Part shown: positions 47,142-55,519 of the stretch, piece by piece
How the letters are laid out: every line of letters starts with the position of its first letter
Numbering within the stretch: position 1 is the stretch's first letter
NCBI GenBank assembly: GCA_023458875.1
Contig: JAEWXO010000095.1
Coordinates: 1-62,331, forward strand
DNA from: Bacillota bacterium
GTDB taxonomy: Bacteria; Bacillota; Clostridia; Oscillospirales; Ruminococcaceae
Direction of reading: 5' to 3'
DNA: 62,331 bases
The notes under the pieces: model-generated
What the model was told of the DNA's origin: nothing
The model's database searches: none
Seen by the model: only the letters and a program-made list of their open reading frames with translations
Translations under genes and position numbers: made by a program

Positions 47142-48044
47142 TTATTCCACATCCTTTCCGAACCAGTACTCAACAATAAACATTATGCCTATTATCACAA
47201 CCATAACTAAAGCCATAATAATTGCTGCTGAGGAGAGCTTCTGATATTCCAGCATGTTGAATGTATTGTTCATAAAATGCTGCAGCATGTAGAGTGAATC
47301 AAACGGATAATCTCCGGTAAGAAGATATACCTCTCTGAATATCTTGAATGAGTTTATAAGAGATAATATTGTAACGAACAATATTGCAGGAGACAGGTAT
47401 CTTAGCTTAAGATGAAAGAATTTATAGACAGGTCCCGCTCCCTCAAGAGTAGCGACCTCCATTACATCTCCCGGAATATTCGAAAGGGCTGCAAGGAACA
47501 GAATCATGTTGTATCCGAGGTTTTTCCACAAAAACATAACGATTACAACAACCATTCCGCTGCCTGACTTAAGCCAGTCGACCGGTTGTGCGCCTACTAT
47601 CTCTGTAAGCTGATTTATTGTACCGCTTTTATGAAACAGAACCTGCCATATAAGTACAACCGACGCCGTCGGAACCATGAGAGGACATAGAAACGATGCC
47701 CTGAGCTGTGTTTTAAAGGGGATTTTTGTATCAAGCAGCAAAGCCAGAAGCAGTGATAAAACGACTACCAGCGGTACGGCTATAACAGAAAATAAAGCGG
47801 TGTTTTTTGATGCCAGCTGAAAAGCTTCATTACGAAATATCTTCGAGAAATTTTCCAGAAACGCAAATTCTGCATTAATTGGATTATCTATCAAAGAATA
47901 ATAAATAACTACAAAAAAAGGCAGTATAAAAAAAAGAAGAACTCCTATTATACTTGGTGAAATAAACGTAAGCTCTGTAATACGTTCACTTCGCTTCAGC
48001 GTCCCGCTCCTTTTTCTCAATACTGTCTTATTCTTTTTTTTCAT
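47142..48044 (-). CDS. Carbohydrate-type ABC permease, MalF/UgpA-like
   Basis: A 300-residue permease with a positively charged N-terminus, six helices and the EAA loop DVMEVATLEGAGPVYKFFH (~residue 195-213). First gene of the six-gene minus-strand operon, behind a strong promoter. Forms the transport pair with the MalG-like gene that begins one base after its stop. Confidence 0.9.
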   Translation of the reverse strand: MKKKNKTVLRKRSGTLKRSERITELTFISPSIIGVLLFFILPFFVVIYYSLIDNPINAEFAFLENFSKIFRNEAFQLASKNTALFSVIAVPLVVVLSLLLALLLDTKIPFKTQLRASFLCPLMVPTASVVLIWQVLFHKSGTINQLTEIVGAQPVDWLKSGSGMVVVIVMFLWKNLGYNMILFLAALSNIPGDVMEVATLEGAGPVYKFFHLKLRYLSPAILFVTILSLINSFKIFREVYLLTGDYPFDSLYMLQHFMNNTFNMLEYQKLSSAAIIMALVMVVIIGIMFIVEYWFGKDVE

Positions 48045-48073
48045 CTGATTCCTCCTGTTCTTTTCTCTCTTTG

Positions 48074-48092
48074 TGTACTAATAGAGATAGTA
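48074..48092. promoter_or_regulatory. Palindrome near the transporter operon start, possible operator
   Basis: GTACTA and TAGTAC flank ATAGAGA, between the promoter and the first permease gene. A second short palindrome, GTGTTACAC, lies at about 48107-48115. Both could bind a regulator. Confidence 0.45.
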
Positions 48093-48122
48093 CGATAGTT
48101 ATGTAGTGTTACACATACTATT

Positions 48123-48151
48123 ATCATACTACAGTATACAAACATTGTCAA
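48123..48151 (-). promoter_or_regulatory. Strong sigma-A promoter of the six-gene transporter-like operon
   Basis: TTGACA, exactly 17 bases, TATGAT on the minus strand, about 80 bases upstream of the MalF-like gene. Confidence 0.75.
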
Positions 48152-48190
48152 GACATTTTAATAACAAAGTCTTGTCTTTTTTTGATTTTA

Positions 48191-48324
48191 TTTACTATTT
48201 GGACACTATGATTAAGTTATTACTCTGGCGGGTATTTCAACTGAAGCGGTGCCAACCGGGCTTTCCGGCCGGCCTTTGACCTTGGGTATATATACCTACC
48301 TTATTCAAATGGCTGAATAGTAAC
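48191..48324 (-). repeat. Dispersed element copy G (full length)
   Basis: A 134-base copy. Low end TTACTATTTGGACACTATG with GATTAAGTTATTA inside it; high end TGGCTGAATAGTAAC. The core hairpin is GGCCGG AAAGC CCGGTT; hairpin 2 is decayed. Located with H 3' of the hybrid kinase gene, same orientation. Confidence 0.85.
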
Positions 48325-48347
48325 ATTTCAATGTTACTATTCAGCCA
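48310..48347. repeat. Perfect palindrome at the junction of element copies G and H
   Basis: Arms of 18 bases, TGGCTGAATAGTAACATT and its exact complement, around the two bases TC. It is formed by the right end of copy G meeting the left end of copy H, and displays the terminal repeat sequence in its best-preserved form. Confidence 0.85.
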
Positions 48348-48460
48348 ATATGGTTAAGTTATTAATTTTTTTTGCAGGAATTTCGAGGCAGCACGATTCA
48401 ACCGGATTTTCCGGTCACCCTGGACCTTCGGTCATATATCCGTAACCTATAAATAAACTC
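48333..48460 (-). repeat. Dispersed element copy H
   Basis: Left end TTACTATTCAGCCA followed by ATATGGTTAAGTTATTAAT, then a core with GACCGG AAAAT CCGGTT. Hairpin 2 is decayed and the right end has no terminal repeat. Confidence 0.8.
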
Positions 48461-48485
48461 TTAATTATTTTGTAAAATATATTTT

Positions 48486-48532
48486 TATTAAAAACAAATA
48501 TGGGCTGTGGTTTTTGCTGCATCCCGTATTTG
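48486..48532 (-). terminator. Intrinsic terminator of the hybrid kinase gene
   Basis: On the minus strand CAAATACGGG pairs with CCCATATTTG (one mismatch) and is followed by TTTTTAATAAAA, directly after the stop codon. Confidence 0.65.
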
Positions 48533-48535
48533 ATC

Positions 48536-51205
48536 TTAATAAATTAAACCGCTTGGACTTAATACATATTTGCTTTTTTCTGATTTAGGATTAGAAATGA
48601 ACTGATCAAGTAGCATGTAAAGCATATCTTTTTCAAAAGGCTTTGAAATATATCCGTTCATTCCGCTCTGAATGGCCATCTTCTGATCATCATCTGAAGC
48701 ATTTGCGGTAAGTGCGATTATCGGTATTGAACATGCATCAGGCTTATCTGAACTGCGTATACATCTTGCAGCCTCATATCCATCCATAAGAGGCATTCTT
48801 ACATCCATCAGAACCGCATCATATGTATTCGGCGGATTTGAAACAAATGAGTAAACCGCCTGTTTTCCGTTATATGCTACTTCTACTTTAAATCCTACAT
48901 TTTCAAGAAGTGATTTTGTAAACTCGGCATTAAAGTTATTATCCTCTGCAAGCATTATTTTCTTATCTGAAAAATCAAATGCCCCTGATTTAAGGCAGAC
49001 AGCTTCACTCACTGCATCCTTTATGCATATACATTTTTTCAGTTCTATTGTAAAGAAAAATGTTGCGCCCTTGTTCTCCTCACTTTCAACCTCCAGTCTT
49101 CCTCCCATGAGCTCTACAATGTTTTTGCTTATTGCAAGACCAAGCCCTGTTCCTCCGAAAGCCTTTGTTGTATTGTTTTCGGCCTGTTCAAATGATTCGA
49201 ATATACGCTTAAGATTCTTTTCTCTTATTCCTATTCCGTTATCTTTAACTGTAAATTTTATTTTTGATCTGTCAATACAGCATTCTGTCTCTTCAATATA
49301 TATGCTTATATTTCCGCTGAATGGTGTAAACTTCAATGCGTTTCCGGCAAGATTAATAAGCACCTGATTTATTCTGAGCTGGTCACCTATAAAAAGATGG
49401 CTTTTATAATCTTTTATTATTTTGAAATCAATACATCTCTGTTCGGCCTGAGGTCTTATCATCAGTTCAAATTCCTCAATAAGATTATTTATATCAAAAT
49501 TCTCACTCACGATACACATTTTTCCGCTTTCAATTTTCGACATGTCAAGAATGTCATTTACAAGTGAGATTAGATACCTTGTAGAAATATTTATCTTTTC
49601 AAGACAGTCACATATCACATCATTTTCAAATTCGTCGTCCTTTTCAATAAAGCAAAGTGCCCTGTCTGTCATTCCTTTTATAGCGTTTATAGGAGTGCGT
49701 ATCTCATGCGACATACGTGACAGGAACTCTGACTTTGCCTTGCTTGCCAAATCAGCGTTTACCATGTTTATATGTGTAGAAATAATACGTGAAAGCTCTT
49801 TTAATGTTATAATCTCGTCAAACTGAAGCTTTCTGTTTTTATCATGAGTTTCAAAAATAAGACAGCCTTTGAATATTCCTTCGTTATATATTGCTGAAAA
49901 AATATATTGATTTTTATCGTTTTTTTCAAGTATTTTTCTTAATGATTTTGAAAGCTTCGGCATAATTCTTGATGTTACCTGGAAAATCCCTTCACGTTCG
50001 AAATTTTCCAGAAATGCATTATAGTCTTTTCTGCTAAAATCATAAATCTTGTTGAAATCAATCGGTTTACCTTTTTCACACCAGTGATATGTGAATTTGT
50101 AAAACATATTATCGTCGTCCATTTCAAAGATTATGATCCTGCTGAAATTAAAGTTTCTCGCAATCTTTGGAAGAAGAAGATTTATTGCACTTTTAAGGTC
50201 CTTTGACTTTTCCATGAGTGAGAATGCAAATGAAATAATATTACCGTCCTTCTGAGGATTTATGTCTATAATATCATTTACACCCTTATCAATAATAGTG
50301 GCATCCATAACCTTTGAATCCACAAGATGTGAAACCTCCGAATAAAGCAGACTTGAGCCTTTTTTTGTTTTTTTGGCAAACATAAGTGTTTTATATGCAT
50401 AATCAAAAAGTTCATCGTATTTTTCTGAGTAAAATGTAGTTACAATACCGATGGTGCATGATATACTGATATCTTTTTCCTGTCCGGCATAAATACTGTT
50501 TATTCTACGGCTCATTGAGGTTCCGAACGTTTTCAGATATGATCTGTTTGTATTCTTGGTAAATATCATGAACTCGTCTCCGCCGAGTCTTATTATTATA
50601 TCTGTCGGTCTTATTATAACGCTGAGCTTTTCAGCCACCTCTTCAAGAATGGAATTTCCGAATTCCCTGCCGTAAAGGTTATTTATTTCATAAAAATTAT
50701 CTACGTCAATAATACAAAGTGCGCATATTTCTTCTTTAGGTTTTATTTTAAGGTACTGTTTTATAAGTCTTTCTCCGCACTCTCTTGAGAAAAGCCCTGT
50801 AAGCTTGTCTTTTTCCGTTTCAGAATGTTCAGGATCGCTTTCAGAATCTTTTTTTCTTTCATTATATGTAATTATCATTTTTACTTTTCTGGTATTTACA
50901 GAATCATAAAGCTCAACTTCTCCGAAACAAGAAACGGTTATCAGTGTTCTGTCTTTTATAATTATAGGGTGCTTACAGCAAAATTCACCATTTTTTGTTA
51001 TGTTGTCCCTTACCGATGTTATATAATCAGTATATGTTTCTGTAGGAATCATCCTGCTCATATACAGACCCGTATCGATATCGCTCTGCTTAAATCCGGT
51101 TATATCAGTAAAATTTTTATCTATTGCGGATATTTTAAAATTATCATCAATATCTACCTGAAACTTTGCATAGTTTTTTGGTCTGACTGCTGTTTTTTCA
51201 TTCAT
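48536..51205 (-). CDS. PAS-GGDEF-hybrid histidine kinase with receiver domain
   Basis: An 889-residue soluble signalling protein with no membrane helix. Order: PAS (~10-120), GGDEF (~145-290) with an intact RLGGDEFMIF motif near 206-215, a GAF-like segment (~305-465), HisKA with SRMSHEIRTPINAIKGM (His ~499), HATPase with NLAGNALKFTP and GGTGLGLAISKN, then a receiver (~755-880) with MLAEDNN and phosphoacceptor Asp in AVLMDVRMPLMDGYEA (~801). Combining a cyclase domain and a full hybrid kinase in one chain is uncommon. Start at 51205 fits GGGGAG eight bases upstream better than 51211. Confidence 0.92.
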   Translation of the reverse strand: MNEKTAVRPKNYAKFQVDIDDNFKISAIDKNFTDITGFKQSDIDTGLYMSRMIPTETYTDYITSVRDNITKNGEFCCKHPIIIKDRTLITVSCFGEVELYDSVNTRKVKMIITYNERKKDSESDPEHSETEKDKLTGLFSRECGERLIKQYLKIKPKEEICALCIIDVDNFYEINNLYGREFGNSILEEVAEKLSVIIRPTDIIIRLGGDEFMIFTKNTNRSYLKTFGTSMSRRINSIYAGQEKDISISCTIGIVTTFYSEKYDELFDYAYKTLMFAKKTKKGSSLLYSEVSHLVDSKVMDATIIDKGVNDIIDINPQKDGNIISFAFSLMEKSKDLKSAINLLLPKIARNFNFSRIIIFEMDDDNMFYKFTYHWCEKGKPIDFNKIYDFSRKDYNAFLENFEREGIFQVTSRIMPKLSKSLRKILEKNDKNQYIFSAIYNEGIFKGCLIFETHDKNRKLQFDEIITLKELSRIISTHINMVNADLASKAKSEFLSRMSHEIRTPINAIKGMTDRALCFIEKDDEFENDVICDCLEKINISTRYLISLVNDILDMSKIESGKMCIVSENFDINNLIEEFELMIRPQAEQRCIDFKIIKDYKSHLFIGDQLRINQVLINLAGNALKFTPFSGNISIYIEETECCIDRSKIKFTVKDNGIGIREKNLKRIFESFEQAENNTTKAFGGTGLGLAISKNIVELMGGRLEVESEENKGATFFFTIELKKCICIKDAVSEAVCLKSGAFDFSDKKIMLAEDNNFNAEFTKSLLENVGFKVEVAYNGKQAVYSFVSNPPNTYDAVLMDVRMPLMDGYEAARCIRSSDKPDACSIPIIALTANASDDDQKMAIQSGMNGYISKPFEKDMLYMLLDQFISNPKSEKSKYVLSPSGLIY

Positions 51206-51539
51206 AAACATAACTCCCCTGACATATATAACTTTTTATTTTTTTGTATTTTATGCAGAAAGTCCCGCTCTTAATTTTCCATATATATTTTTACTGTTTA
51301 TAGTTATTATATCATAAAGGAATCAAAATGACAATGCATATTTTATTTTTTAAGCTATTTTTTACGAAAAATAATACAGATTTTATTTTTATAAGTTCAA
51401 TACGTATATATTTATATAAAAATTAATTCTTTAAATTATACTTTTTTTCTTAATAAAAATCATTTTTTATTGGATAACAGAGCGTGTTTTCGGCAGGATA
51501 ATCATTTTAAATAAATTATTTACATTACAGTATTTTTTG

Positions 51540-51650
51540 TATGTTATTCAGAAACGACGCCTGAGTCATTGATTATACAGGGATTTAAATTCACACGAAT
51601 CGACAGGAATTTCCGGTCGCATCTTTGGACTTCAGGCAAATGTCACTAAC
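51540..51650 (-). repeat. Dispersed element copy I
   Basis: Decayed copy in the kinase/oadG divergent region. Left end GTTATTCAG; core GCGACCGG AAATT CCTGTCG; hairpin 2 CGATTC GTGT GAATTT. The remaining 51212-51540 stretch is very AT-rich without a gene. Confidence 0.65.
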
Positions 51651-51699
51651 TTATGCATTAACTTTTTATCACATTTTTAAGAATATTGACTGTTTGATA

Positions 51700-51728
51700 T
51701 TGCATTAAAGCTGATTTTGAGTTATAAT
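51700..51728 (+). promoter_or_regulatory. Sigma-A promoter of oadGB
   Basis: TTGCAT, 17-base spacer, TATAAT, about 50 bases upstream of oadG. Confidence 0.55.
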
Positions 51729-51779
51729 AATTTCATATAGTTTTAATTCAACATCAAAACACGATTGGAGAGTTTTATT

Positions 51780-52232
51780 ATGAAAATGGAATGGACATAC
51801 GTTTGGGCCGTTGTAATAACTGGTTTAGTTGTCGTGTTCATCGGACTGATTCTTCTGATTTTCTTTGTATGGTTATTTGGAAAAGTAATCACCAAAATCG
51901 AAAAAAGCAGAATTCCTTTAATGATTAATGACTTTAAAACAAAGAAAGCCAGAAAGCATGAAGAAAAAGAACAAAAGAATAACAAAAATTTCATTGAACA
52001 GGAAAAAAATGAACCAAAACAATCTGTTCAGTCCGAATCTTCATCTACAGCAATCCCTGACAACGATGAAGATGAGATAGTAGCTGTTATATCTGCAGCT
52101 GTTGCCATGATGAGTGCAAATGACGGAAAGAACTACAAAGTTAAATCCATAAAAAGTGCCCGCAACAAAAGACATTCAGGTGTCTCTGCATGGGGCTCCG
52201 CAGGACAGCGTGAAAATACTCAGCCTTTTTAA
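51780..52232 (+). CDS. OadG-like gamma subunit of a Na+-translocating decarboxylase
   Basis: A 150-residue protein with one N-terminal membrane helix (~8-36; VVFIGLILLIFFVWLFGKVI) followed by a highly charged, probably disordered tail that keeps EDEIVAVISAAVAMM and ends near a GREN-like segment. This matches OadG/MMDD family architecture. The gamma subunit anchors and stabilises the alpha and beta subunits. ATG at 51780 with GGAG nine bases upstream is preferred over TTG 51765. The beta-subunit gene follows 41 bases later. Confidence 0.8.
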   Translation: MKMEWTYVWAVVITGLVVVFIGLILLIFFVWLFGKVITKIEKSRIPLMINDFKTKKARKHEEKEQKNNKNFIEQEKNEPKQSVQSESSSTAIPDNDEDEIVAVISAAVAMMSANDGKNYKVKSIKSARNKRHSGVSAWGSAGQRENTQPF

Positions 52233-52273
52233 CAACCTGTCTTATTTAATTTTATACGAAAGGATTTTTATCT

Positions 52274-53470
52274 ATGAGTGAAGTTTTAAATATTTTCACA
52301 GAAACGATAACGGATCTTGCATCTTCCAGTGGATTTGCCAATCTTAAGCTGGCAAATATCATAATGATACTTGTTTCCTTTTTGTTTATGTATCTCGCTA
52401 TTGCCAAAGGTTTTGAACCGCTTCTTCTTCTTCCTATTGCATTTGGTATGCTTCTTACAAATTTACCGCTTACAGCAATGTTCACACCGGAGCTTTTTGC
52501 AGACCCGGCAAATATTGATTACGGAAAAGTCCTGCATGAAGGCGGCCTGCTTGATATCATCTACCTCGGAGTCAAGCTTCAGCTTTTCCCTCCGCTTATA
52601 TTCCTTGGAATAGGCGCAATGACAGACTTTGCTCCGCTTATATCAAACCCAAGGAGCTTTCTTCTTGGTGCTGCTGCACAGGCTGGTATCTTCCTTACAT
52701 TTATCGGTGCTGCTGCACTTCATTTCACACCTGCTGAAGCTGCTTCAATCGCCATTATCGGTGGTGCGGACGGCCCTACATCTATTTATGTTGCCAGCCG
52801 ACTTCTCAAGGGCGGCGATGCAGTAAATACAGGTACTATTGCGCTCGCAGCATATACGTATATGTCGCTTGTTCCTATTATTCAGCCGCCTATTATGAAG
52901 GCACTTACAACAAAGAAAGAACGTCGTGTTGTTATGAAAACACTTCGTACTGTAAGCAGAACAGAAAAAATAATTTTCCCTATTGCCGTTACAGTAATCA
53001 TCGCACTTCTTGTTCCGTCAGCTGCGCCTCTCGTAGGTATGCTTATGCTTGGCAATCTTCTTAAAGAGAGCGGCGTCTGCGACAGACTTGTAAAAACAGC
53101 ACAGAATGAACTTATGAACATTGTTACAATATTCCTCGGAGTAACAGTAGGTGCTACAACAACAGCGGACAAGATAATCAATGTTGATTTTTTAAAGGTA
53201 CTGCTCCTTGGTGTTATCGCATTTATGATTGGTACCGCTGCCGGTGTTCTTTTCGGAAAACTCATGTATATCTTCTCAGGCGGAAAGGTAAATCCTCTTA
53301 TCGGTTCAGCCGGTGTATCTGCCGTTCCTATGGCAGCACGTGTATCCCAGAAGGTAGGTGCAAAGGAAGACCCTACAAACTTCCTCCTTATGCACGCTAT
53401 GGGTCCTAACGTAGCCGGAGTTATCGGTTCCGCAGTTGCAGCAGGTGTTCTGCTTAGTGTAGTAAAATAA
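52274..53470 (+). CDS. oadB: Sodium-pumping decarboxylase beta subunit
   Basis: A 398-residue integral membrane protein that couples decarboxylation of carboxybiotin to Na+ export. Signature IIGGADGPTSIYVASRL (~residues 158-176) carries the essential Asp; a second conserved segment is VTVGATTTADKIIN and the C-terminal LLMHAMGPNVAGVIGSAVAAG. Whether the enzyme acts on oxaloacetate, methylmalonyl-CoA or glutaconyl-CoA depends on the alpha subunit, which is not in the window. Confidence 0.93.
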   Translation: MSEVLNIFTETITDLASSSGFANLKLANIIMILVSFLFMYLAIAKGFEPLLLLPIAFGMLLTNLPLTAMFTPELFADPANIDYGKVLHEGGLLDIIYLGVKLQLFPPLIFLGIGAMTDFAPLISNPRSFLLGAAAQAGIFLTFIGAAALHFTPAEAASIAIIGGADGPTSIYVASRLLKGGDAVNTGTIALAAYTYMSLVPIIQPPIMKALTTKKERRVVMKTLRTVSRTEKIIFPIAVTVIIALLVPSAAPLVGMLMLGNLLKESGVCDRLVKTAQNELMNIVTIFLGVTVGATTTADKIINVDFLKVLLLGVIAFMIGTAAGVLFGKLMYIFSGGKVNPLIGSAGVSAVPMAARVSQKVGAKEDPTNFLLMHAMGPNVAGVIGSAVAAGVLLSVVK

Positions 53471-53482
53471 AATTCTTATTAT

Positions 53483-53520
53483 TAAAAAAATTCACTGTTA
53501 AATTTAACAGTGAATTTTTT
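53483..53520. terminator. Bidirectional terminator after oadB
   Basis: AAAAATTCACTGTTAAA / TTTAACAGTGAATTTTTT with essentially no loop mismatch, placed between oadB and the converging carboxypeptidase gene. Confidence 0.85.
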
Positions 53521-53545
53521 ATTTTATAAAGTTTAAATAATATTA

Positions 53546-54655
53546 TTAATATAATGAATTTGTCTCTGCCTGTGTTGTTGTAATACCTGCAGTTGTTGTC
53601 CTGACAGAATCTTCAGAATAATTTGTTGGGCTTAATGTACATATTGTTACTATAAATCCGTCTGAGTTATTACCTGAGACTGTATATGATCTGTCGTTTG
53701 GAACAGGTACTGTTGTTGCATCTCCTTCTGCCGGAATATAATATATCTCATAATGATATCCATACTGGTCATATTCCAGATGTTCATAGCCAAAAACATA
53801 TTTTTTAAGATCATTAATATATTCTTCCAGAGTAAAGTTGTTATCATGCATAATAAATGAATGCGGTATCCCTACATATCTGAAATGCCACGGTTCATAG
53901 CTTACGCCTGTAACATCCTCCTTATCCTCAGGATATCTGACAATGAAGCCGTATTTGTAGCAGTTTTCGTTTATCCATGCATAATCACCTGTACCGTCAT
54001 ACTTTGTTATCTTTGAGCTGTCACTTACGAGCGTAAAATCAATAGCATATCCTGTATGATGTTCTGTAAATCCCGGTGCAAAAGAATTTTCAGAGTTTAT
54101 AACCCCTTCGCCATCGTTATTATAAATACTCTCCTGTGCATCAAATGAACGTAATGCTGATGTAATTGTAACATCATTATGCTTATAAAGCTCGTAAAAA
54201 TCAGTCATCATTTTATTCAGCGGTGACATAATTGATTTTTGAGCTTCGTTTGTATTATATGAAAGCTTGTAACATGACGTATCCATTTCATCATACATTC
54301 TGACTATTGTTTCAGAAGGGTCATGGTTAGTATACTCATTATCCTTGTTTATAAGAACTAATTCTCCAACGCCAAGATCGTCCTTGGTTTTTGTAAGCTT
54401 ATAGTATTTTGTCTCGTCGATTTCTGCTTTTACATATGATGAAGAAAGGTTATTTCCTGTCTGGACAGGAGCAGTTATAGGAGGTACTGACGTTATAATG
54501 CCTTCATCGCTTTCGACTGTAATTATTTTATCAACATCCTGATCTGCATGTTTTTTTGCAGCGTTTCTTTTTAACGAATCAAAACCAAATATAAGAACTA
54601 TCAGCAACGCAGCTACTCCGATTATTCTTGAATAGCTTATACGTCTGTTATGCAT
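53546..54655 (-). CDS. VanY-like D-alanyl-D-alanine carboxypeptidase (M15B)
   Basis: A 369-residue membrane-anchored zinc peptidase that trims peptidoglycan stem peptides. One N-terminal helix (~10-25), a ~100-residue spacer, then the M15 domain: SALRSFDAQESIY, the zinc motif TEHHTGYAIDF (~204-214) and the third ligand in YEPWHFRYVG (~253-262). A Ser/Thr-rich C-terminal tail (~325-369) follows. RBS AAGGAG. It looks like a normal cell-wall enzyme rather than part of a vancomycin cassette, since no vanHAX genes are near. Confidence 0.9.
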   Translation of the reverse strand: MHNRRISYSRIIGVAALLIVLIFGFDSLKRNAAKKHADQDVDKIITVESDEGIITSVPPITAPVQTGNNLSSSYVKAEIDETKYYKLTKTKDDLGVGELVLINKDNEYTNHDPSETIVRMYDEMDTSCYKLSYNTNEAQKSIMSPLNKMMTDFYELYKHNDVTITSALRSFDAQESIYNNDGEGVINSENSFAPGFTEHHTGYAIDFTLVSDSSKITKYDGTGDYAWINENCYKYGFIVRYPEDKEDVTGVSYEPWHFRYVGIPHSFIMHDNNFTLEEYINDLKKYVFGYEHLEYDQYGYHYEIYYIPAEGDATTVPVPNDRSYTVSGNNSDGFIVTICTLSPTNYSEDSVRTTTAGITTTQAETNSLY

Positions 54656-54746
54656 TATATCACGCTCCTTACTATTATAATTTTATACTTAATACTTATA
54701 AAAGTCAACAGTATATATTATTTTTGTATTTTAGAAATAAAAAATA

Positions 54747-54855
54747 GTTGCTATTCAGCCACTACGGTTAAGTTATTTGTTTTGCTGGGATTTCGACTCG
54801 GCACGATTCGACCGGGCTTTCCGGTCGCGCCTTTAACCTTCAGTTATGTATCCTA
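54747..54855 (-). repeat. Dispersed element copy J, overlapping the hpt 3' end
   Basis: Low end GTTGCTATTCAGCCA with GGTTAAGTTATT inside; core GACCGG AAAGC CCGGTC. The high end runs into hpt, so that the last codons and the TAA stop of hpt lie in element-like sequence (CTGAAGGTTAAAGGCGCG on the minus strand). Confidence 0.8.
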
Positions 54856-55351
54856 TATATGGGATTTCTCTGTATTTTCCGTCATAATCCATGCCATATC
54901 CAACGACAAAAATGTCATCAATTTCAAACCCGACATAATCCGCACTGACGTCTGAAGTTCTTCTTTCTTTTTTATTGAGAAATGTACATACCTTTAAGGA
55001 ATTCGGTTTCTGAAGATTATATTTTTCAATAAGTGCCTTAAGTGTTGTACCGGTATCAACAATATCCTCAATAATAAGAACATCACATCCGGATACATCA
55101 ACATCTGCACCATAGCTTATGTTTACATTTCCGGTGGACTGTGTCCCCTGATATGATTTTGCCTTTATACAGTTAAGATTGCAGGGAACTGAAATTTCAC
55201 GGAGTAAATCTGCGGTAAAAAATATAGAACCGTTGAGTATACATAACACAAGGAGCTGTTTTTTATCTGAATAATCAGCTGAAATTTTTCTTCCCAGTTC
55301 ATTTACTCTTTCTGCTATCTGATCTCTTGAAAAAAGCTGTTCTATTTTCAT
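54833..55351 (-). CDS. hpt: Hypoxanthine phosphoribosyltransferase
   Basis: Purine salvage: hypoxanthine or guanine plus PRPP to IMP or GMP. The 172-residue protein has the PRPP loop VLIIEDIVDTGTT (~94-106), LCILNGSIFFTADLLREI near the N-terminus, and C-terminal FVVGYGMDYDGKYREIPYIG. Start at 55351 is chosen because AAGGAAA lies upstream and the conserved N-terminus begins there, not at 55396. The last four codons and stop come from repeat copy J. Confidence 0.95.
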   Translation of the reverse strand: MKIEQLFSRDQIAERVNELGRKISADYSDKKQLLVLCILNGSIFFTADLLREISVPCNLNCIKAKSYQGTQSTGNVNISYGADVDVSGCDVLIIEDIVDTGTTLKALIEKYNLQKPNSLKVCTFLNKKERRTSDVSADYVGFEIDDIFVVGYGMDYDGKYREIPYIGYITEG

Positions 55352-55429
55352 TTTATATTTCCTTATTGTAATTATTTGCAGACATCGCTGCTGCATTTTT
55401 TAAATATGGCTTGTCTTTTTTAATGTGAA

Positions 55430-55500
55430 AGGCAGAGATGTCGATTCTACAGAATCGACCAGGCTTTGCGGTCGCCTGGACTTCGCTCACATATCCGACT
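55430..55500 (-). repeat. Dispersed element copy K
   Basis: Core copy 3' of the SGNH hydrolase gene, same orientation. Subtype of C and B: CCAGGC/GCCTGG outer pairing and loop GCAAAGC. Hairpin 2 is CGATTC TGTA GAATCG, a compensatory variant. Confidence 0.75.
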
Positions 55501-55519
55501 CACTTTATTACTTTTTTAG

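Noticed and set aside
43143..48044. A complete MacAB-type antibiotic exporter
   Set aside because: There is no MacB ATPase or FtsX bundle, and the permeases are of the sugar importer class with EAA loops.
53546..54655. Vancomycin resistance cassette
   Set aside because: Only a VanY-like peptidase is present; no vanH, vanA/B, vanX or VanRS genes lie nearby.
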